A DNA stretch of 64,000 nt from Bacillus sp. SB49 (GCF_000469135.2 NZ_CP048117.1:1215501-1279500); one strand, 5' to 3'. Shown: positions 1-12,155, numbered from the stretch's first letter. Notes: a model not told the origin generated them from the letters alone. Numbers and translations are program-made.

Positions 1-218
1 ACGCTCCTCTGTAAAAAAAATCACTATTCCAATCATAATCGATTTGATACCGGTGCACAACCCGCAAGGAAGTGTTGGAACTATTGCGACAATAGGCCGG
101 ATTATTGGAGAAGTTACCAAAAGCTGTGACCATCGATTCAGTTTTCCGAGATGTGGTTTGTCCCCGGAAAAAAGGGGAACCTTCCTGTTACATCTAGCTT
201 TAGCAGGGAGGAAGACCG

Positions 219-698
219 ATGTTTACATGGAATGATGTTCCGATGTTCATTATAAATTTCTTTTTGATACTGCCTTTGGTTACGCTGATTCACCAGGCAG
301 GGCATGTGTTGGTTGCAAGGCTGTTTGGAGGAAAGATCAGTTTCTGCATTGGTACCGGGAAAAAGTGGTTCTGTTTAGGGCCGCTGGAAGTGCGGAGGAT
401 GTACTTCATGGAGGGATGGTGCCAATATGAGAAGCTGCGCTATAACAAAAAATGGGCGCACGTTGCTATTTATTTGGCAGGCAGCAGCTTCAACCTGATC
501 ATCATCCTGATTTTGAATGCCTGCATCATCAGCGGAGTGCTGCCTGTCGATCTATTTTTCTATCAGTTCACCTATTTCTCTGTGTACTTTATTTTCTTTT
601 CCCTCTTTCCTTATCGGACCGGAGACGGGAAACCGAGCGACGGAATGGCGATTTATGATGTCATCCGCTACGGAAAAGCAGCGGACCCGATCGATTGA
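219..698 (+). CDS. M50 (site-2-protease-like) membrane protein with altered active site
   Basis: A 159-aa membrane protein starting at ATG 219 behind a GGGAGGAAG ribosome binding site. Hydrophobic segments lie near residues 8-24, 82-105 and 112-130. The segment IHQAGHVLVARLFGGK (from residue 24) has the layout of the zinc motif HExxH of intramembrane M50 proteases, and the late DG-containing stretch resembles the third metal-ligand region. The catalytic glutamate is replaced: the motif reads H25-Q26-A-G-H29. M50 enzymes cut membrane-bound substrates, but Glu-to-Gln should abolish or greatly weaken hydrolysis, so this may be a non-catalytic binding protein. It ends 1 bp before the convergent gene at 700-1023. 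Family assignment is fairly secure; function is unknown. Confidence 0.75.
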   Translation: MFTWNDVPMFIINFFLILPLVTLIHQAGHVLVARLFGGKISFCIGTGKKWFCLGPLEVRRMYFMEGWCQYEKLRYNKKWAHVAIYLAGSSFNLIIILILNACIISGVLPVDLFFYQFTYFSVYFIFFSLFPYRTGDGKPSDGMAIYDVIRYGKAADPID

Positions 699-699
699 T

Positions 700-1023
700 T
701 CATTCGCCGGCATCGATGAGTAACGTCTTTGTGAGAAATCCGCCCATCACTTTCCGACGATGCTGTCTGATGTGCTCCAGCTCTTCAATGGAGGCGCCGT
801 GTGTATAGGATAACGCATGGACAACCTCTAGGATATCCGCCAGCGCCGTCAAAGCATGGCGGTTTTCTTCTGTTTGATGGTAAGCATCGACTTCCTCTTT
901 CAGGCGGTTTCTTAGAAGATGTTCATATTCCTCTGTTTCCAATGTCCTCGTCCGGAAAGATTTCCCCTCGCTTTCCAGCTGATTCGGAACGTAGTCTCTT
1001 ACTAACCGTTGATGTTTCACCAA
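700..1023 (-). CDS. MazG-like / PRA-PH-like nucleotide pyrophosphohydrolase family protein
   Basis: A 107-aa all-helical protein beginning with the LVRDYVP signature seen in short MazG/phosphoribosyl-ATP pyrophosphohydrolase-like proteins (usually LVRDKIP), followed by an acidic helix containing KEEVDAY and a second with ADILEVVHAL, which supply the metal-binding Glu/Asp residues of this superfamily. Members hydrolyse NTPs to NMP plus pyrophosphate, often as house-cleaning enzymes; the substrate here is unknown. The start is TTG 1023 or GTG 1020; an AAAGGAGAG ribosome binding site fits either. It is convergent with, and almost touches, the M50-like gene. Confidence 0.8.
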   Translation of the reverse strand: MVKHQRLVRDYVPNQLESEGKSFRTRTLETEEYEHLLRNRLKEEVDAYHQTEENRHALTALADILEVVHALSYTHGASIEELEHIRQHRRKVMGGFLTKTLLIDAGE

Positions 1024-1207
1024 TGACCCACTCTCCTTTCCATTATACCCATCCTTATCCTTTTTCTTTGAGGAGAAAACACTTATTTTCGCACATGGAT
1101 GGAAACGGGAAGAAATAAATGGAAGGAAATAGTCGTGAATAAGAGGAATATTCGATAAAGGTGTAGAATTAATTTCTATATCCCATACATTCTAGGAGTT
1201 GATACGA

Positions 1208-1390
1208 ATGCTTCTCCCATATTTATCCCATGGTACAGGTGGAAAGAGGTACGTGCTGATCGACCGCTTGAAGTATTACGGGTACACGGAAGACCCTTTA
1301 GGCAAACGGACGGAAGAAATGACGCTCCCGGAGCTTGAACAAACATTCATCAACTTGGAATATAAAAGAGAAACAGCGTGGAAAACGTAA
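1208..1390 (+). CDS. small hypothetical protein (weak FbpA-like appearance)
   Basis: A 60-aa protein. ATG 1208 is preferred to the in-frame TTG 1199 because TAGGAG lies about 9 bases before it. The second half has the arrangement IDRLKYYGY...LPELEQTFINLEYKR, weakly like the small Fur-regulated basic protein A family (short helix, then a TLxELE motif), but no Fur box is visible upstream, only an inverted repeat TAGAA-N5-TTCTA at 1164-1178. A strong terminator follows at once. I do not claim a function. Confidence 0.55.
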   Translation: MLLPYLSHGTGGKRYVLIDRLKYYGYTEDPLGKRTEEMTLPELEQTFINLEYKRETAWKT

Positions 1391-1394
1391 AGAA

Positions 1395-1426
1395 ACAGCC
1401 GTGGAAAAGGATCCACGGCTGTTTTT
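1395..1426 (+). terminator. Rho-independent terminator
   Basis: A perfect 10-bp stem ACAGCCGTGG/CCACGGCTGT followed by a T run, 4 bases after the stop codon of the small gene at 1208-1390. Confidence 0.9.
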
Positions 1427-1749
1427 CGTCTGCGTCGGAGGTGTGCAGTGATGACATACATGGTGGCTCCGTCGCTATCGATAGTATTATCGTTATTTCA
1501 ATATAATATACAAAAATAATCATCTCCCTGAACCAAACAATGATATAATCCCCGTAAATATGTAGTTTATAATCGTTTGATATGTTATTTGATTTTAAGT
1601 AAATCACTATAAAAATAATATTAATATTGTATTTTTATCCAAAAATTACTACTAAGGGGTGGTTTTTTACCCTTGAGGAGTAGTGGGAAAGTATTAGTCC
1701 GAATGATACATTGTAATTAAGAGGAAAACTGAAGAAAGCGGGGGTAGTC
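1427..1749. other. AT-rich intergenic region upstream of the LuxR-type gene
   Basis: About 320 bases without a credible gene. The first part is AT-rich; GGGGTGG and a GAGGAGTAGTGGG stretch lie at about 1656-1690, and a GGGGGT ribosome binding site precedes ATG 1750. I could not settle on a promoter; the region presumably holds that of the 1750-2705 pair. Confidence 0.5.
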
Positions 1750-2115
1750 ATGAAGAAAATCCAGTCGTTCGTGATGACGGAAGAGGAAATGAGAACGCTA
1801 TCGAACAGCTTGGAATACGCATGGAAAAATGACAACACGCTTGACCAACTGGAAAGGCAAAAAGTGAAAATACTGCTTCGGGATCTTCAGTCCCAGCTTC
1901 CGGCGGAACCTTGCGCCATCTCCAATACGCTGACCTACAGCGAACACAAAATCTTCACCCTCCTGCTCAAAGGTGTGACGAACATAGAAATCGCCAAAAC
2001 ACTATACATATCAGCCAATACAGTAAAAAGCCACACCAAAAACATCTATAATAAGCTCGGTGTGGAAAACCGGGTGGACCTTATCATTAAATATAAAAAC
2101 GTCGAAGGTCTTTAA
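1750..2115 (+). CDS. LuxR-family (GerE-type HTH) transcriptional regulator
   Basis: A 121-aa protein. Residues about 60-118 form a clear LuxR/GerE DNA-binding domain (LTYSEHKIFTLLLKG, then NIEIAKTLYIS, ANTVKSHTKNIYNKLGV), the typical four-helix HTH. The N-terminal 55 residues are a charged helical segment with no receiver, PAS or autoinducer domain, so it is intermediate between GerE (about 74 aa) and full response regulators. It is followed after 53 bp by a PilZ-like membrane protein with no terminator between them, so the two are probably co-transcribed. The signal sensed and the target genes are unknown. Confidence 0.85.
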   Translation: MKKIQSFVMTEEEMRTLSNSLEYAWKNDNTLDQLERQKVKILLRDLQSQLPAEPCAISNTLTYSEHKIFTLLLKGVTNIEIAKTLYISANTVKSHTKNIYNKLGVENRVDLIIKYKNVEGL

Positions 2116-2168
2116 GCGCACCAAACGGCTCTGTTGTTGCTCTGGTTTATTTAAAGGGAGGTAATCGG

Positions 2169-2705
2169 ATGATTTATGTCGTCCTGTACGCCGTCTTGTT
2201 GAATGCCGGTCTCTTAATCAGCCTCATGGTATTCGTCCATAAGTTCAAGAAGAAAGACGGCATCATCGATTCATTGAAAAAGGAGAAGAAAAATTGGGAG
2301 AAACAGATCAAAGAGGCGAAAAAGGTCACGGTCGATCCGAACTCCTACAATGTTGATGTGACAAAAACAGACTGCCAGGTGACGATTTCCCAAATTGATA
2401 ATGTAAAGTATAACAATCTCGTCGACAAATATTTTCGCGGGGCCGTCAGTAATATCACAACATCGAGTTTAACGTTTACAAGTCCCATCAGTCTTCCTAT
2501 TCAGGAAGGGATTTTTATTCAAACCGTTTTTACACTTAATGGAGAATCTTTTGATGTAAAGGCTAAACTCATGAAGAAGCAGGAAGACCTGACTACAGGG
2601 ACAAATATCTACTGGGCCAAGTTCACGCTGATCTCGGCCAAGGACCAGGAACGACTGCGTGCGGTTATGTATCGGAAAGAAATCGAAACGCGTAAATACA
2701 TTTAA
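2169..2705 (+). CDS. membrane-anchored PilZ-like domain protein
   Basis: A 178-aa protein with a strong AAAGGGAGGT site before ATG 2169. It has one N-terminal membrane segment (residues 2-23), a lysine/glutamate-rich coiled-coil linker (26-52), then a beta-rich domain (about 65-165) whose pattern, ending in WAKFTLISAKDQERLRAVMY, resembles PilZ domains. PilZ domains usually bind cyclic di-GMP through an N-terminal RxxxR and a D/NxSxxG motif; here the loop reads SNITTSSLTF and no clear RxxxR is seen, so nucleotide binding is doubtful. It could be a degenerate receptor that reports to the envelope. Probably in one unit with the LuxR-type gene. Confidence 0.6.
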   Translation: MIYVVLYAVLLNAGLLISLMVFVHKFKKKDGIIDSLKKEKKNWEKQIKEAKKVTVDPNSYNVDVTKTDCQVTISQIDNVKYNNLVDKYFRGAVSNITTSSLTFTSPISLPIQEGIFIQTVFTLNGESFDVKAKLMKKQEDLTTGTNIYWAKFTLISAKDQERLRAVMYRKEIETRKYI

Positions 2706-2710
2706 TTTTG

Positions 2711-2754
2711 ATGGAGAACCAGAAGGTGGTGAATACTTCTGGCTCCATTTTTTT
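2711..2754 (+). terminator. Rho-independent terminator after the PilZ-like gene
   Basis: Stem with GGAG..CCAGAAG on the left and CTTCTGG..CTCC on the right, followed by ATTTTTTT, 6 bases after the stop codon at 2705. Confidence 0.85.
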
Positions 2755-2826
2755 ATGCAATGGAAAGATGCTTCTACTTAGAACAGAACCACTTAAAACG
2801 GGTAGAGGTAGTTCTGTCCATCAGCA

Positions 2827-2949
2827 TCAGCACTTATAGAAAGACGCTCCAACAATGATCAAAAGGATGAACAATACAACGATCAATACGAAAGTGCTAC
2901 CTCCGCCATAACCGTAACCGCCGTATCCACAGCCGCCATACCAGCCCAT
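2827..2949 (-). CDS. YjcZ-family sporulation peptide
   Basis: A 40-aa gene read on the minus strand from ATG 2949, with GGTGGTGAAAG just upstream. The product starts [18 protein letters not shown] and continues with one hydrophobic helix ([18 protein letters not shown]) ending in YKC. This Gly/Tyr-rich head plus single helix is the hallmark of the YjcZ family of small sporulation-associated membrane peptides of Bacillaceae. It stands alone between the PilZ-like gene and the ilvE region. Confidence 0.9.
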   Translation of the reverse strand: MGWYGGCGYGGYGYGGGSTFVLIVVLFILLIIVGASFYKC

Positions 2950-3354
2950 AACTTTCACCACCTTTTCTTTTCCTATGTGACAAAATATGTCGCAGAGGGC
3001 GTATGTGGAAGGGCGGATGACTATTTATAGAAAAAGTAGCCGGAAGAACAGGGGCAACCCCCTCTATGCCCTGTATATTTGGAAGGGTATTTCCAGTTGG
3101 TTTTTTTACGTCTCCAGCCTGGGCTGTCCTTGGGAAAAGAAGATAAAAAAGAAAAAAAGAAAGCCTGTGTTGGAACGATCAGGACAGTCACAGCAACAAT
3201 GAAAGCGCTTTTAGCATAATCGGAATAATGGAACTGTTCAGAAAATTTACTCAAAACCTGTTGACCTTCTTTCGAAATCGGTTTAAAGTAGTCCTCAATC
3301 AACCACATCGATTATCTTCGATCGGCCGGTTGGTTCATGTGGAAAGACCCGAAT
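2950..3354. other. intergenic region between the YjcZ gene and the ilvE leader
   Basis: No gene is convincing here. An open frame on the minus strand (3308-3021, 95 codons, one hydrophobic stretch) lacks a good ribosome binding site and a recognisable family. An A-rich tract at about 3135-3165 is the only strong compositional feature. The YjcZ promoter must lie just above 2949. Confidence 0.4.
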
Positions 3355-3396
3355 GGGACCCTTATAAAGGTAAACAGGAATGACCTTTTAGGGTCC
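3355..3396 (+). other. hairpin upstream of ilvE
   Basis: GGGACCCT..AAAGGT pairs with ACCTTT..AGGGTCC around an 11-base loop, followed by ATATTTTC rather than a clean T tract. It sits 65 bases before ATG 3461, so it may be a leader structure or a weak terminator of an upstream transcript. Confidence 0.5.
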
Positions 3397-3460
3397 ATAT
3401 TTTCAAAGTGAATCTTTTACGATTTCAAACATTAAACTATAAAAGAAAGGAGTGCTGAGA

Positions 3461-4363
3461 ATGAGCAGCCAGTGGATTTATTTAAGCGGCCAGTATGTGA
3501 AAAAGGAAGAGGCCGTCGTTTCCGTCTACGATCACGGTTTCTTATATGGAGATGGGGTGTTCGAAGGTATTCGAGTCTATGAAGGCAACATTTTCAAACT
3601 CGATGACCACCTGAATCGACTCTACGATTCAGCTAAATCGATCCTGCTTGATGTCCCATATGAAAAGGAGGAACTGGCGGAGATTATCGCGGAGACGGTC
3701 CGCCGCAATGAACTGGAAACAGCTTACATCCGTGTCGTCCTCTCCAGAGGATCCGGCAACCTGGGCTTAGACCCGCGGAGCTGTTCCAATCCCCGATTGG
3801 TTGTCATTGCTGAAGCACTCGCTTTGTTCCCGAAAGAACTATATGAACGCGGGGTAAGGCTCGCGTCGGTCGCCAGTCGGAGAAACCGACCGGACGTCCT
3901 TCCGCCGCAAGTGAAATCATTGAACTATTTGAATAATATCCTCGTTAAGATGGAAGCGAACCAAATGGGTGTGGATGAAGCTCTGATGCTTAACGATCAA
4001 GGATATGTTACCGAAGGATCCGCAGACAATATCTTTATCGTCAAAAACGGAAAAATCCTCACACCTCCTACGTATTTGGGAGCACTCGAAGGGATCACCC
4101 GCAACGCGATCATGGATCTTGCCGAGGAGAAGGGCTATGAGATCAAAGAGCAACCGTTCACAAGACACGATGTGTACGTGGCTGATGAAGTATTCCTGAC
4201 TGGAACTGCAGCAGAAGTCATCGCCGTGGTGGAAGTCGATCAAAGGAAAATCGGCGATGGTTCTCCAGGCGTAGTCACCAATCACCTGCTTTCGGAGTTC
4301 AGGAAAGTAACGACCACAGATGGATACAAAGTGTACAGCAGTGATAAAGCGCACGTAAGCTAA
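3461..4363 (+). CDS. ilvE: branched-chain amino acid aminotransferase
   Basis: A 300-aa class IV PLP aminotransferase, the usual length. It carries out the last reversible transamination of leucine, isoleucine and valine synthesis with glutamate. Visible signatures include VYDHGFLYGDGVFEGIRVY near the N-terminus, VKSLNYLNNIL holding the PLP lysine region (about residue 150), DEALMLNDQGYVTEGSADN and GTAAEVIAV. ATG 3461 is chosen over GTG 3452 because the latter overlaps the AAAGGAG site. No terminator separates it from the T-box leader that follows, so it may feed transcription into the operon, subject to attenuation. Confidence 0.97.
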   Translation: MSSQWIYLSGQYVKKEEAVVSVYDHGFLYGDGVFEGIRVYEGNIFKLDDHLNRLYDSAKSILLDVPYEKEELAEIIAETVRRNELETAYIRVVLSRGSGNLGLDPRSCSNPRLVVIAEALALFPKELYERGVRLASVASRRNRPDVLPPQVKSLNYLNNILVKMEANQMGVDEALMLNDQGYVTEGSADNIFIVKNGKILTPPTYLGALEGITRNAIMDLAEEKGYEIKEQPFTRHDVYVADEVFLTGTAAEVIAVVEVDQRKIGDGSPGVVTNHLLSEFRKVTTTDGYKVYSSDKAHVS

Positions 4364-4379
4364 CGTTCGTTGACAATTG

Positions 4380-4701
4380 AATGATGACGAATACGTCGAT
4401 AGGAATAAAGGAATAAGAATTTGTATTCCCAGAGAGCCGGGGTTGCTGGAAGCCCGGAAATACAACTTATTCTGACATCGTCCTTGAGTGTCCATGCTGA
4501 ACAGAATCTCAGTAGGCAGGACCAGGTGTTTCACCGCACCTGTTATCAAAAGGAATCCATATCCGGATTCCATGAGGTGGAGCTTTCGGGCTTCATAAAT
4601 GAGGGTGGTACCGTGGAAAACATAGAGACCTTTTCACCCCTCACTTTCTGATATCACTTGTCGTGGTGTCGGAATCTGAGGAGGGGGAAGGTCTCTTTTT
4701 T
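4380..4701 (+). promoter_or_regulatory. T-box leader (predicted tRNA-Ile sensing) of the ilv-leu operon
   Basis: A classic T-box riboswitch. The Stem I distal part AGAGAGCCGGGG..GCTGGAAGCCCGG is at about 4433-4457, and the Stem I 3' side GACATCGTCCTTGAG at 4474-4488. The T-box sequence AGGGTGGTACCGTG is at 4602-4615. The terminator pairs AGAGACCTT (4624-4632) with AAGGTCTCT (4688-4696), followed by a T run. The specifier triplet is most likely ATC at 4477-4479 (isoleucine), placed before a purine as usual. Uncharged tRNA would stabilise the antiterminator and switch on ilvB onward. The specifier assignment was made by eye. Confidence 0.92.
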
Positions 4702-4766
4702 ATTCGACTATCGAAATAAATTGGAAGAAGCATAAGCTTTTAAGCATAAATGCAGGAGGGATGTAA

Positions 4767-6482
4767 ATGAAGGCACAAGCAAGCGTGGAGGAGCAGACCA
4801 TGACGAAAACAGGTGCTGATTTGCTCGTCGAAGCTTTGGTGGAGGAAGGCGTTGATACATTATTCGGATATCCAGGTGGAGCTGTCTTACCGATTTACGA
4901 TGCCATCTACCGCGCCGAGGGGAGCTTCGATCACGTGCTCCCCAGGCACGAGCAGGGCGCAATCCACGCAGCGGAAGGGTATGCACGTGTTTCTGGACGG
5001 GCGGGAGTCGTCATCGGCACGTCCGGACCGGGAGCGACGAACCTCGTGACGGGAATAGCCGATGCCATGATGGATTCCATTCCTCTCGTCATTTTCACAG
5101 GGCAGGTAGCGAAAGGGGTCATCGGTACCGATGCCTTCCAGGAATCGGACATCATGGGGATCACAACGCCTATTACGAAGCACAATTATCAAATTCAGGA
5201 AATTGAAGAGCTTCCGCGAGTGGTGAAAGAAGCATTCCATATCGCGACGACCGGCCGTCCGGGCCCTGTTGTTGTCGATATCCCGAAGGACATCAGCTCG
5301 ACGGTTCACCATAAGAAGATCGATAATGATTTCCATCTTCCGGGATACCAGCCGACGGTCAAACCGAACCCGCTGCAGATCAACAAGCTGCACGAGGCGC
5401 TGGTTAAGGCAGAGAAGCCGGTCGTGCTTGCAGGTTCCGGCGTCATTCATGCACAGGCATCGGAGGAATTGATCAAATTCGTCAGAAATTATCAGCTTCC
5501 TGTGACGACAACGCTCCTCGGGCTCGGAAGTTATCCCGGCAGTGATGATCTGTCGATGGGGATGGCGGGCATGCATGGAACGTATGCAGCGAACATGGCT
5601 TTGTACGAATGCGACCTTCTTATTAATATAGGTTCCCGCTTCGATGACCGTTTAACCGGTAATCTCAAGCACTTTGCCCCGCATGCGACCGTCGCCCATA
5701 TCGATATCGATCCGGCGGAAATCGGAAAGAACATCCCGACGCACATTCCGATCGTATCGGACGCCAAGGCAGCGCTTGAATCTCTGAATGATAAACCGGT
5801 GGAAGGCCTTCATCATGAAGGCTGGATGGATGGTATCACTCGAAATAAAACGGACTTTCCGTTATGGCACGACCTTCCGGAAGAAGATATCGTTCCCCAA
5901 TGGCTGCTTCAGAAAGTCTACGAATACACGGAAGGAAATGCAGTGGTGACGACGGATGTCGGCCAACACCAAATGTGGGCGGCGCAGTATTACGCGTTCG
6001 ATAAACCGAATCGCTGGGTAACATCCGGAGGACTCGGAACGATGGGATTCGGTTTCCCGGCAGCCATCGGAGCTCAGCTGGCCGATCGGGAATCAACCTG
6101 TATCGCTGTTGTCGGTGACGGAGGATTCCAGATGACGCTTCAGGAACTATCCGTCCTGCAGGAGCGCAGGCTGCCTGTCAAAGTGCTGATCGTCAACAAC
6201 CAGGCGCTCGGTATGGTGAGACAGTGGCAGGAGAAATTTTACGAAGAGCGTTACTCGGAATCTATCATCGATACCCAGCCGGATTTCGTTAAGCTTGCAG
6301 AAAGCTATCAGATCCCCGGGTACAAAATTGAGACGCAGAGTCAGCTCGAGGAAGTTCTTCCAAGAATACTGAAAGACGACCAGCCTGCCGTCATCGACTG
6401 CCGCGTTCTGCAGAAGGAGAACGTCTATCCGATGATCGCACCAGGCAAAGGACTACACGAAATGATTGGGGTGAAACGATGA
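4767..6482 (+). CDS. ilvB: acetolactate synthase, large (catalytic) subunit
   Basis: A 571-aa ThDP enzyme condensing pyruvate with pyruvate or 2-oxobutyrate, the committed step of valine/leucine and isoleucine synthesis. Seen directly: [14 protein letters not shown] with the catalytic Glu in [15 protein letters not shown], the GTSGPGATN loop, and the C-terminal ThDP motif [27 protein letters not shown] 4767 follows GGAGGGATG. It overlaps ilvH by 4 bases (ATGA), so the two subunits are translationally coupled. Controlled by the T-box just upstream. Confidence 0.97.
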   Translation: MKAQASVEEQTMTKTGADLLVEALVEEGVDTLFGYPGGAVLPIYDAIYRAEGSFDHVLPRHEQGAIHAAEGYARVSGRAGVVIGTSGPGATNLVTGIADAMMDSIPLVIFTGQVAKGVIGTDAFQESDIMGITTPITKHNYQIQEIEELPRVVKEAFHIATTGRPGPVVVDIPKDISSTVHHKKIDNDFHLPGYQPTVKPNPLQINKLHEALVKAEKPVVLAGSGVIHAQASEELIKFVRNYQLPVTTTLLGLGSYPGSDDLSMGMAGMHGTYAANMALYECDLLINIGSRFDDRLTGNLKHFAPHATVAHIDIDPAEIGKNIPTHIPIVSDAKAALESLNDKPVEGLHHEGWMDGITRNKTDFPLWHDLPEEDIVPQWLLQKVYEYTEGNAVVTTDVGQHQMWAAQYYAFDKPNRWVTSGGLGTMGFGFPAAIGAQLADRESTCIAVVGDGGFQMTLQELSVLQERRLPVKVLIVNNQALGMVRQWQEKFYEERYSESIIDTQPDFVKLAESYQIPGYKIETQSQLEEVLPRILKDDQPAVIDCRVLQKENVYPMIAPGKGLHEMIGVKR

Positions 6483-7000
6483 AGCGGATTGTCACAGCCA
6501 CCGTCCATAACCGAAGTGGTGTATTGAACCGGGTGACCGGGCTGCTTGCCAAAAGGCAGTTCAATATTGAAAGCATTTCCGTCGGGCGGACGGAAACAGA
6601 AGGCGTATCCAAGATGACCTTCGTCGTCGAAGTAGAGGATGAGCGGAAGCTGGAGCAGCTCACCAAACAGCTTCATAAGCAGATCGATGTTCTGAAAGTA
6701 TCAGACATTACAGACAAAGCCATCGTCGCCCGCGAGCTTGCGATGGTGAAGGTGATCAGCAATCCGCAGATCCGCAGTGAAATTCAAGGGATCATCGAAC
6801 CATTCCGGGCTTCGATCATCGATGTCAGCAAAGAAAGCATCACCGTTCAGGTGACCGGTAAATCGGATAAAGTCGATGCACTGATCGACCTCCTCCGCCC
6901 ATACGGCATCAAGGAATTAGCAAGAACTGGACTTACCGCTTTCACTCGCGGCCATCAGCCGCAGGTGACGGAAATAAAATCTTATTCACTACTAAAATAA
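6479..7000 (+). CDS. ilvH: acetolactate synthase, small (regulatory) subunit
   Basis: A 173-aa protein with an N-terminal ACT domain ([20 protein letters not shown], residues 9-28, and FVVEVEDE) and the conserved C-terminal domain. It activates the IlvB subunit and confers feedback control by valine. Length is typical. It starts within the stop of ilvB (ATGA overlap) and precedes ilvC by 25 bp in the same operon. Confidence 0.96.
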   Translation: MKRIVTATVHNRSGVLNRVTGLLAKRQFNIESISVGRTETEGVSKMTFVVEVEDERKLEQLTKQLHKQIDVLKVSDITDKAIVARELAMVKVISNPQIRSEIQGIIEPFRASIIDVSKESITVQVTGKSDKVDALIDLLRPYGIKELARTGLTAFTRGHQPQVTEIKSYSLLK

Positions 7001-7022
7001 TAAAACGAGAAGGGATGAATGA

Positions 7023-9591
<2,569 letters not shown>

Positions 9592-9607
9592 ACAAAGGGG
9601 GATGGAC

Positions 9608-10714
9608 ATGGAGAAACATATCGTGCTACTACCGGGAGACGGCATCGGTCCTGAAGTGACGAAGGCGGCAAAAAACGTACTGGAAGCCATCGCAGACCGA
9701 TACCAGCATTCCTTCACATTTGAAAGTCATGACATCGGAGGTACAGCAATCGATCAACATGGAACGCCGCTGCCGGATGATACCGTCAAGGCGGCAAAAA
9801 AAGCGGACGCTGTGTTCTTAGGCGCCGTCGGGGGTCCGAAATGGGATCAGCTCCCTGGACATCTGCGGCCGGAGAAAGGCCTGCTCGGCATCCGTAAGCA
9901 GCTTGGGCTGTTTGCGAATCTACGCCCGGTCAAAGCGTTCCAACAGTTGCTCCATGCATCGCCGTTGAAAGAAGAAGTGGTGAAAGAAAGCGATCTTCTG
10001 ATTGTCCGGGAACTGACGGGAGGCCTTTACTTCGGCCAGCCGAGCGAGCGCCGCAACGACGGGAAAGAAGTGGTCGATACCCTTGCCTATGAACGCAGGG
10101 AAATCGAACGAATTGTAGATCAGGCTTTCCAAAGTGCCCGCGTGCGGAAGAAGCGCGTCACTTCTGTGGATAAAGCGAACGTCCTCGAGTCGAGCCGCAT
10201 GTGGCGCGAAGTCGTGGAGGAGAAGAAAGCGGAATATCCGGACGTGACGGTCGAGCATATGCTCGTCGATGCGGCAGCAATGAAGCTTGTGACCAATCCG
10301 GCATACTTCGACGTCCTTGTGACAGAGAACATGTTCGGAGATATCCTGAGTGACGAAGCCTCCGTATTGACTGGTTCCCTCGGCATGCTTCCATCCGCAA
10401 GCCTCAATGAAAAAGGTGTCGGCCTTTACGAGCCGGTCCACGGCTCCGCGCCTGATATCGCCGGCCAGGATAAAGCGAATCCGCTGGCAAGTATTTTGTC
10501 CGTCGCCATGATGCTGAAGCACTCCTTCGGTATGGAGGAAGAGGCGGAGCAGGTGGAGACAGCCGTTCAGGAAGTGCTTGGAGAGGGGTATCATACACAG
10601 GATATCCATTTGTTAAAAGGAAAACAGGTGAGCGGCAGTGAATTGGCTGCCAAAGTCGTCGATCAAATCCGTGCCAGTGATACGACGGAAAATATTATGC
10701 GCTGTTATGTATAA
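9608..10714 (+). CDS. leuB: 3-isopropylmalate dehydrogenase
   Basis: A 368-aa NAD-dependent oxidative decarboxylase converting 3-isopropylmalate to 2-oxoisocaproate. The N-terminus [11 protein letters not shown], the substrate-arginine region and [24 protein letters not shown] are intact, and [15 protein letters not shown] lies near the C-terminus. ATG 9608 follows AAAGGGGG by 6 bases; upstream in-frame starts overlap the end of leuA and are less likely. Confidence 0.96.
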   Translation: MEKHIVLLPGDGIGPEVTKAAKNVLEAIADRYQHSFTFESHDIGGTAIDQHGTPLPDDTVKAAKKADAVFLGAVGGPKWDQLPGHLRPEKGLLGIRKQLGLFANLRPVKAFQQLLHASPLKEEVVKESDLLIVRELTGGLYFGQPSERRNDGKEVVDTLAYERREIERIVDQAFQSARVRKKRVTSVDKANVLESSRMWREVVEEKKAEYPDVTVEHMLVDAAAMKLVTNPAYFDVLVTENMFGDILSDEASVLTGSLGMLPSASLNEKGVGLYEPVHGSAPDIAGQDKANPLASILSVAMMLKHSFGMEEEAEQVETAVQEVLGEGYHTQDIHLLKGKQVSGSELAAKVVDQIRASDTTENIMRCYV

Positions 10715-10738
10715 ACAGGAAGAAGGGAGCGGAACGGA

Positions 10739-12151
10739 ATGAGTCAACCAAAAACAATCATTGAAAAAATTTGGAATCAGCATGTCGTCCACGAAGAAGA
10801 AGGGAAACCGAGCCTCCTCTATATCGACTTGCATTTGATTCATGAGGTGACCTCTCCCCAGGCGTTCGAAGGGCTGCGTATGAGCGGGAGAAAGGTGCGC
10901 CGCCCGGATCGTACTTTTGCCACGATGGACCACAACGTTCCAACGGTCCATCGTAATGTCATCAAAGATGCGGTATCGAAGAAACAGATGGAGACTCTTG
11001 AAGCGAACTGTAAGGAATTCGGTGTCCGCCTGGCGGACATCCATCATCCGGATCAAGGGATCGTCCACGTCATCGGCCCGGAACTTGGATTGACACAGCC
11101 CGGGAAAACGATCGTCTGTGGAGACAGCCATACATCAACACACGGGGCTTTCGGAGCCCTTGCTTTCGGTATCGGTACCAGTGAGGTGGAGCACGTCCTT
11201 GCAACCCAGTCTCTCTGGCAGGCCAGTCCGAAAACACTTCAGGTGAAGGTGGAAGGAAGACTTGGAACTGGGGTAACAGCGAAGGACTTGATTCTCGCCA
11301 TCATCGGAAAATACGGCGTTCGTTTTGGTACTGGTCATGTCATCGAATATACCGGCGAAGCCGTTCGCAATTTGACGATGGAAGAGCGGATGACCGTCTG
11401 CAACATGTCGATTGAAGCGGGTGCCCGGGCAGGTTTGATCAGCCCGGATGCAACGACGATCGATTACCTGCGGGGTAAGCGTTACGTACCGGCTGGAGAA
11501 GACTTCGAGGAAGCGGCAGAGCAGTGGCTGTCCCTTGCTTCTGATGAGGGTGCGACTTACGACCAGACGCTGACGATTCATGCCGATGAAATCGAACCAC
11601 AGGTAACATGGGGCACAAACCCGTCACAATGTGTACCTGTCGGTGGAAGCGTTCCGGATCCGGAGAAAGTGACGGAGGACCGCGACGGCATCGAGCGTGC
11701 GATCGATTACATGGGTCTGGAACCGAACCAGGCCATTGAATCGATTCCGGTTCAGCATGTGTTTATCGGATCCTGTACTAACTCCCGATTAAGTGACCTA
11801 AGAAGAGCAGCAGAAATTATCCGTGGCGGCAAAGTCCACGAAGGAGTTCGTGCACTCGTAGTACCTGGATCGAAATCGGTCAAGGAGGCGGCAGAGCAAG
11901 AAGGCCTTGATACGATCTTCCTGACGGCCGGCTTTGAATGGCGCGATGCCGGATGCAGCATGTGTCTGGCGATGAACGACGATATCGTCCCGCCGGGTGA
12001 GCGTTGTGCATCCACTTCGAACCGTAACTTTGAAGGGCGTCAGGGTAACGGAGCGAGAACTCACCTGGTCAGTCCGGAAATGGCGGCAGCCGCGGCTCTT
12101 GAAGGACATTTCGTCGACGTCAGAAAATATGCCAGTGCCGTAGGAGGTTGA
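10739..12151 (+). CDS. leuC: 3-isopropylmalate dehydratase, large subunit
   Basis: A 470-aa aconitase-type subunit. The three iron-sulfur cysteines are visible, one in IGSCTNSR and two in [29 protein letters not shown] is the conserved active-site segment. With LeuD it isomerises 2-isopropylmalate to 3-isopropylmalate. It is separated from leuD by 4 bp, as expected for two subunits made together. Confidence 0.97.
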   Translation: MSQPKTIIEKIWNQHVVHEEEGKPSLLYIDLHLIHEVTSPQAFEGLRMSGRKVRRPDRTFATMDHNVPTVHRNVIKDAVSKKQMETLEANCKEFGVRLADIHHPDQGIVHVIGPELGLTQPGKTIVCGDSHTSTHGAFGALAFGIGTSEVEHVLATQSLWQASPKTLQVKVEGRLGTGVTAKDLILAIIGKYGVRFGTGHVIEYTGEAVRNLTMEERMTVCNMSIEAGARAGLISPDATTIDYLRGKRYVPAGEDFEEAAEQWLSLASDEGATYDQTLTIHADEIEPQVTWGTNPSQCVPVGGSVPDPEKVTEDRDGIERAIDYMGLEPNQAIESIPVQHVFIGSCTNSRLSDLRRAAEIIRGGKVHEGVRALVVPGSKSVKEAAEQEGLDTIFLTAGFEWRDAGCSMCLAMNDDIVPPGERCASTSNRNFEGRQGNGARTHLVSPEMAAAAALEGHFVDVRKYASAVGG

Positions 12152-12155
12152 GCAG

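Noticed and set aside
44-235. Plus-strand open frame of 63 codons at the window start
   Set aside because: No ribosome binding site and no domain; it overlaps the real site and start of the M50-like gene.
3021-3308. Minus-strand 95-codon frame with a hydrophobic stretch
   Set aside because: Start lacks a ribosome binding site, the C-terminal half is low-complexity and no family is recognised. Left as intergenic.
4370-4398. TTGACA at 4370-4375 as the -35 of a dedicated ilvB promoter
   Set aside because: No acceptable -10 at 16-18 bp; a promoter there is possible but not supported by eye.
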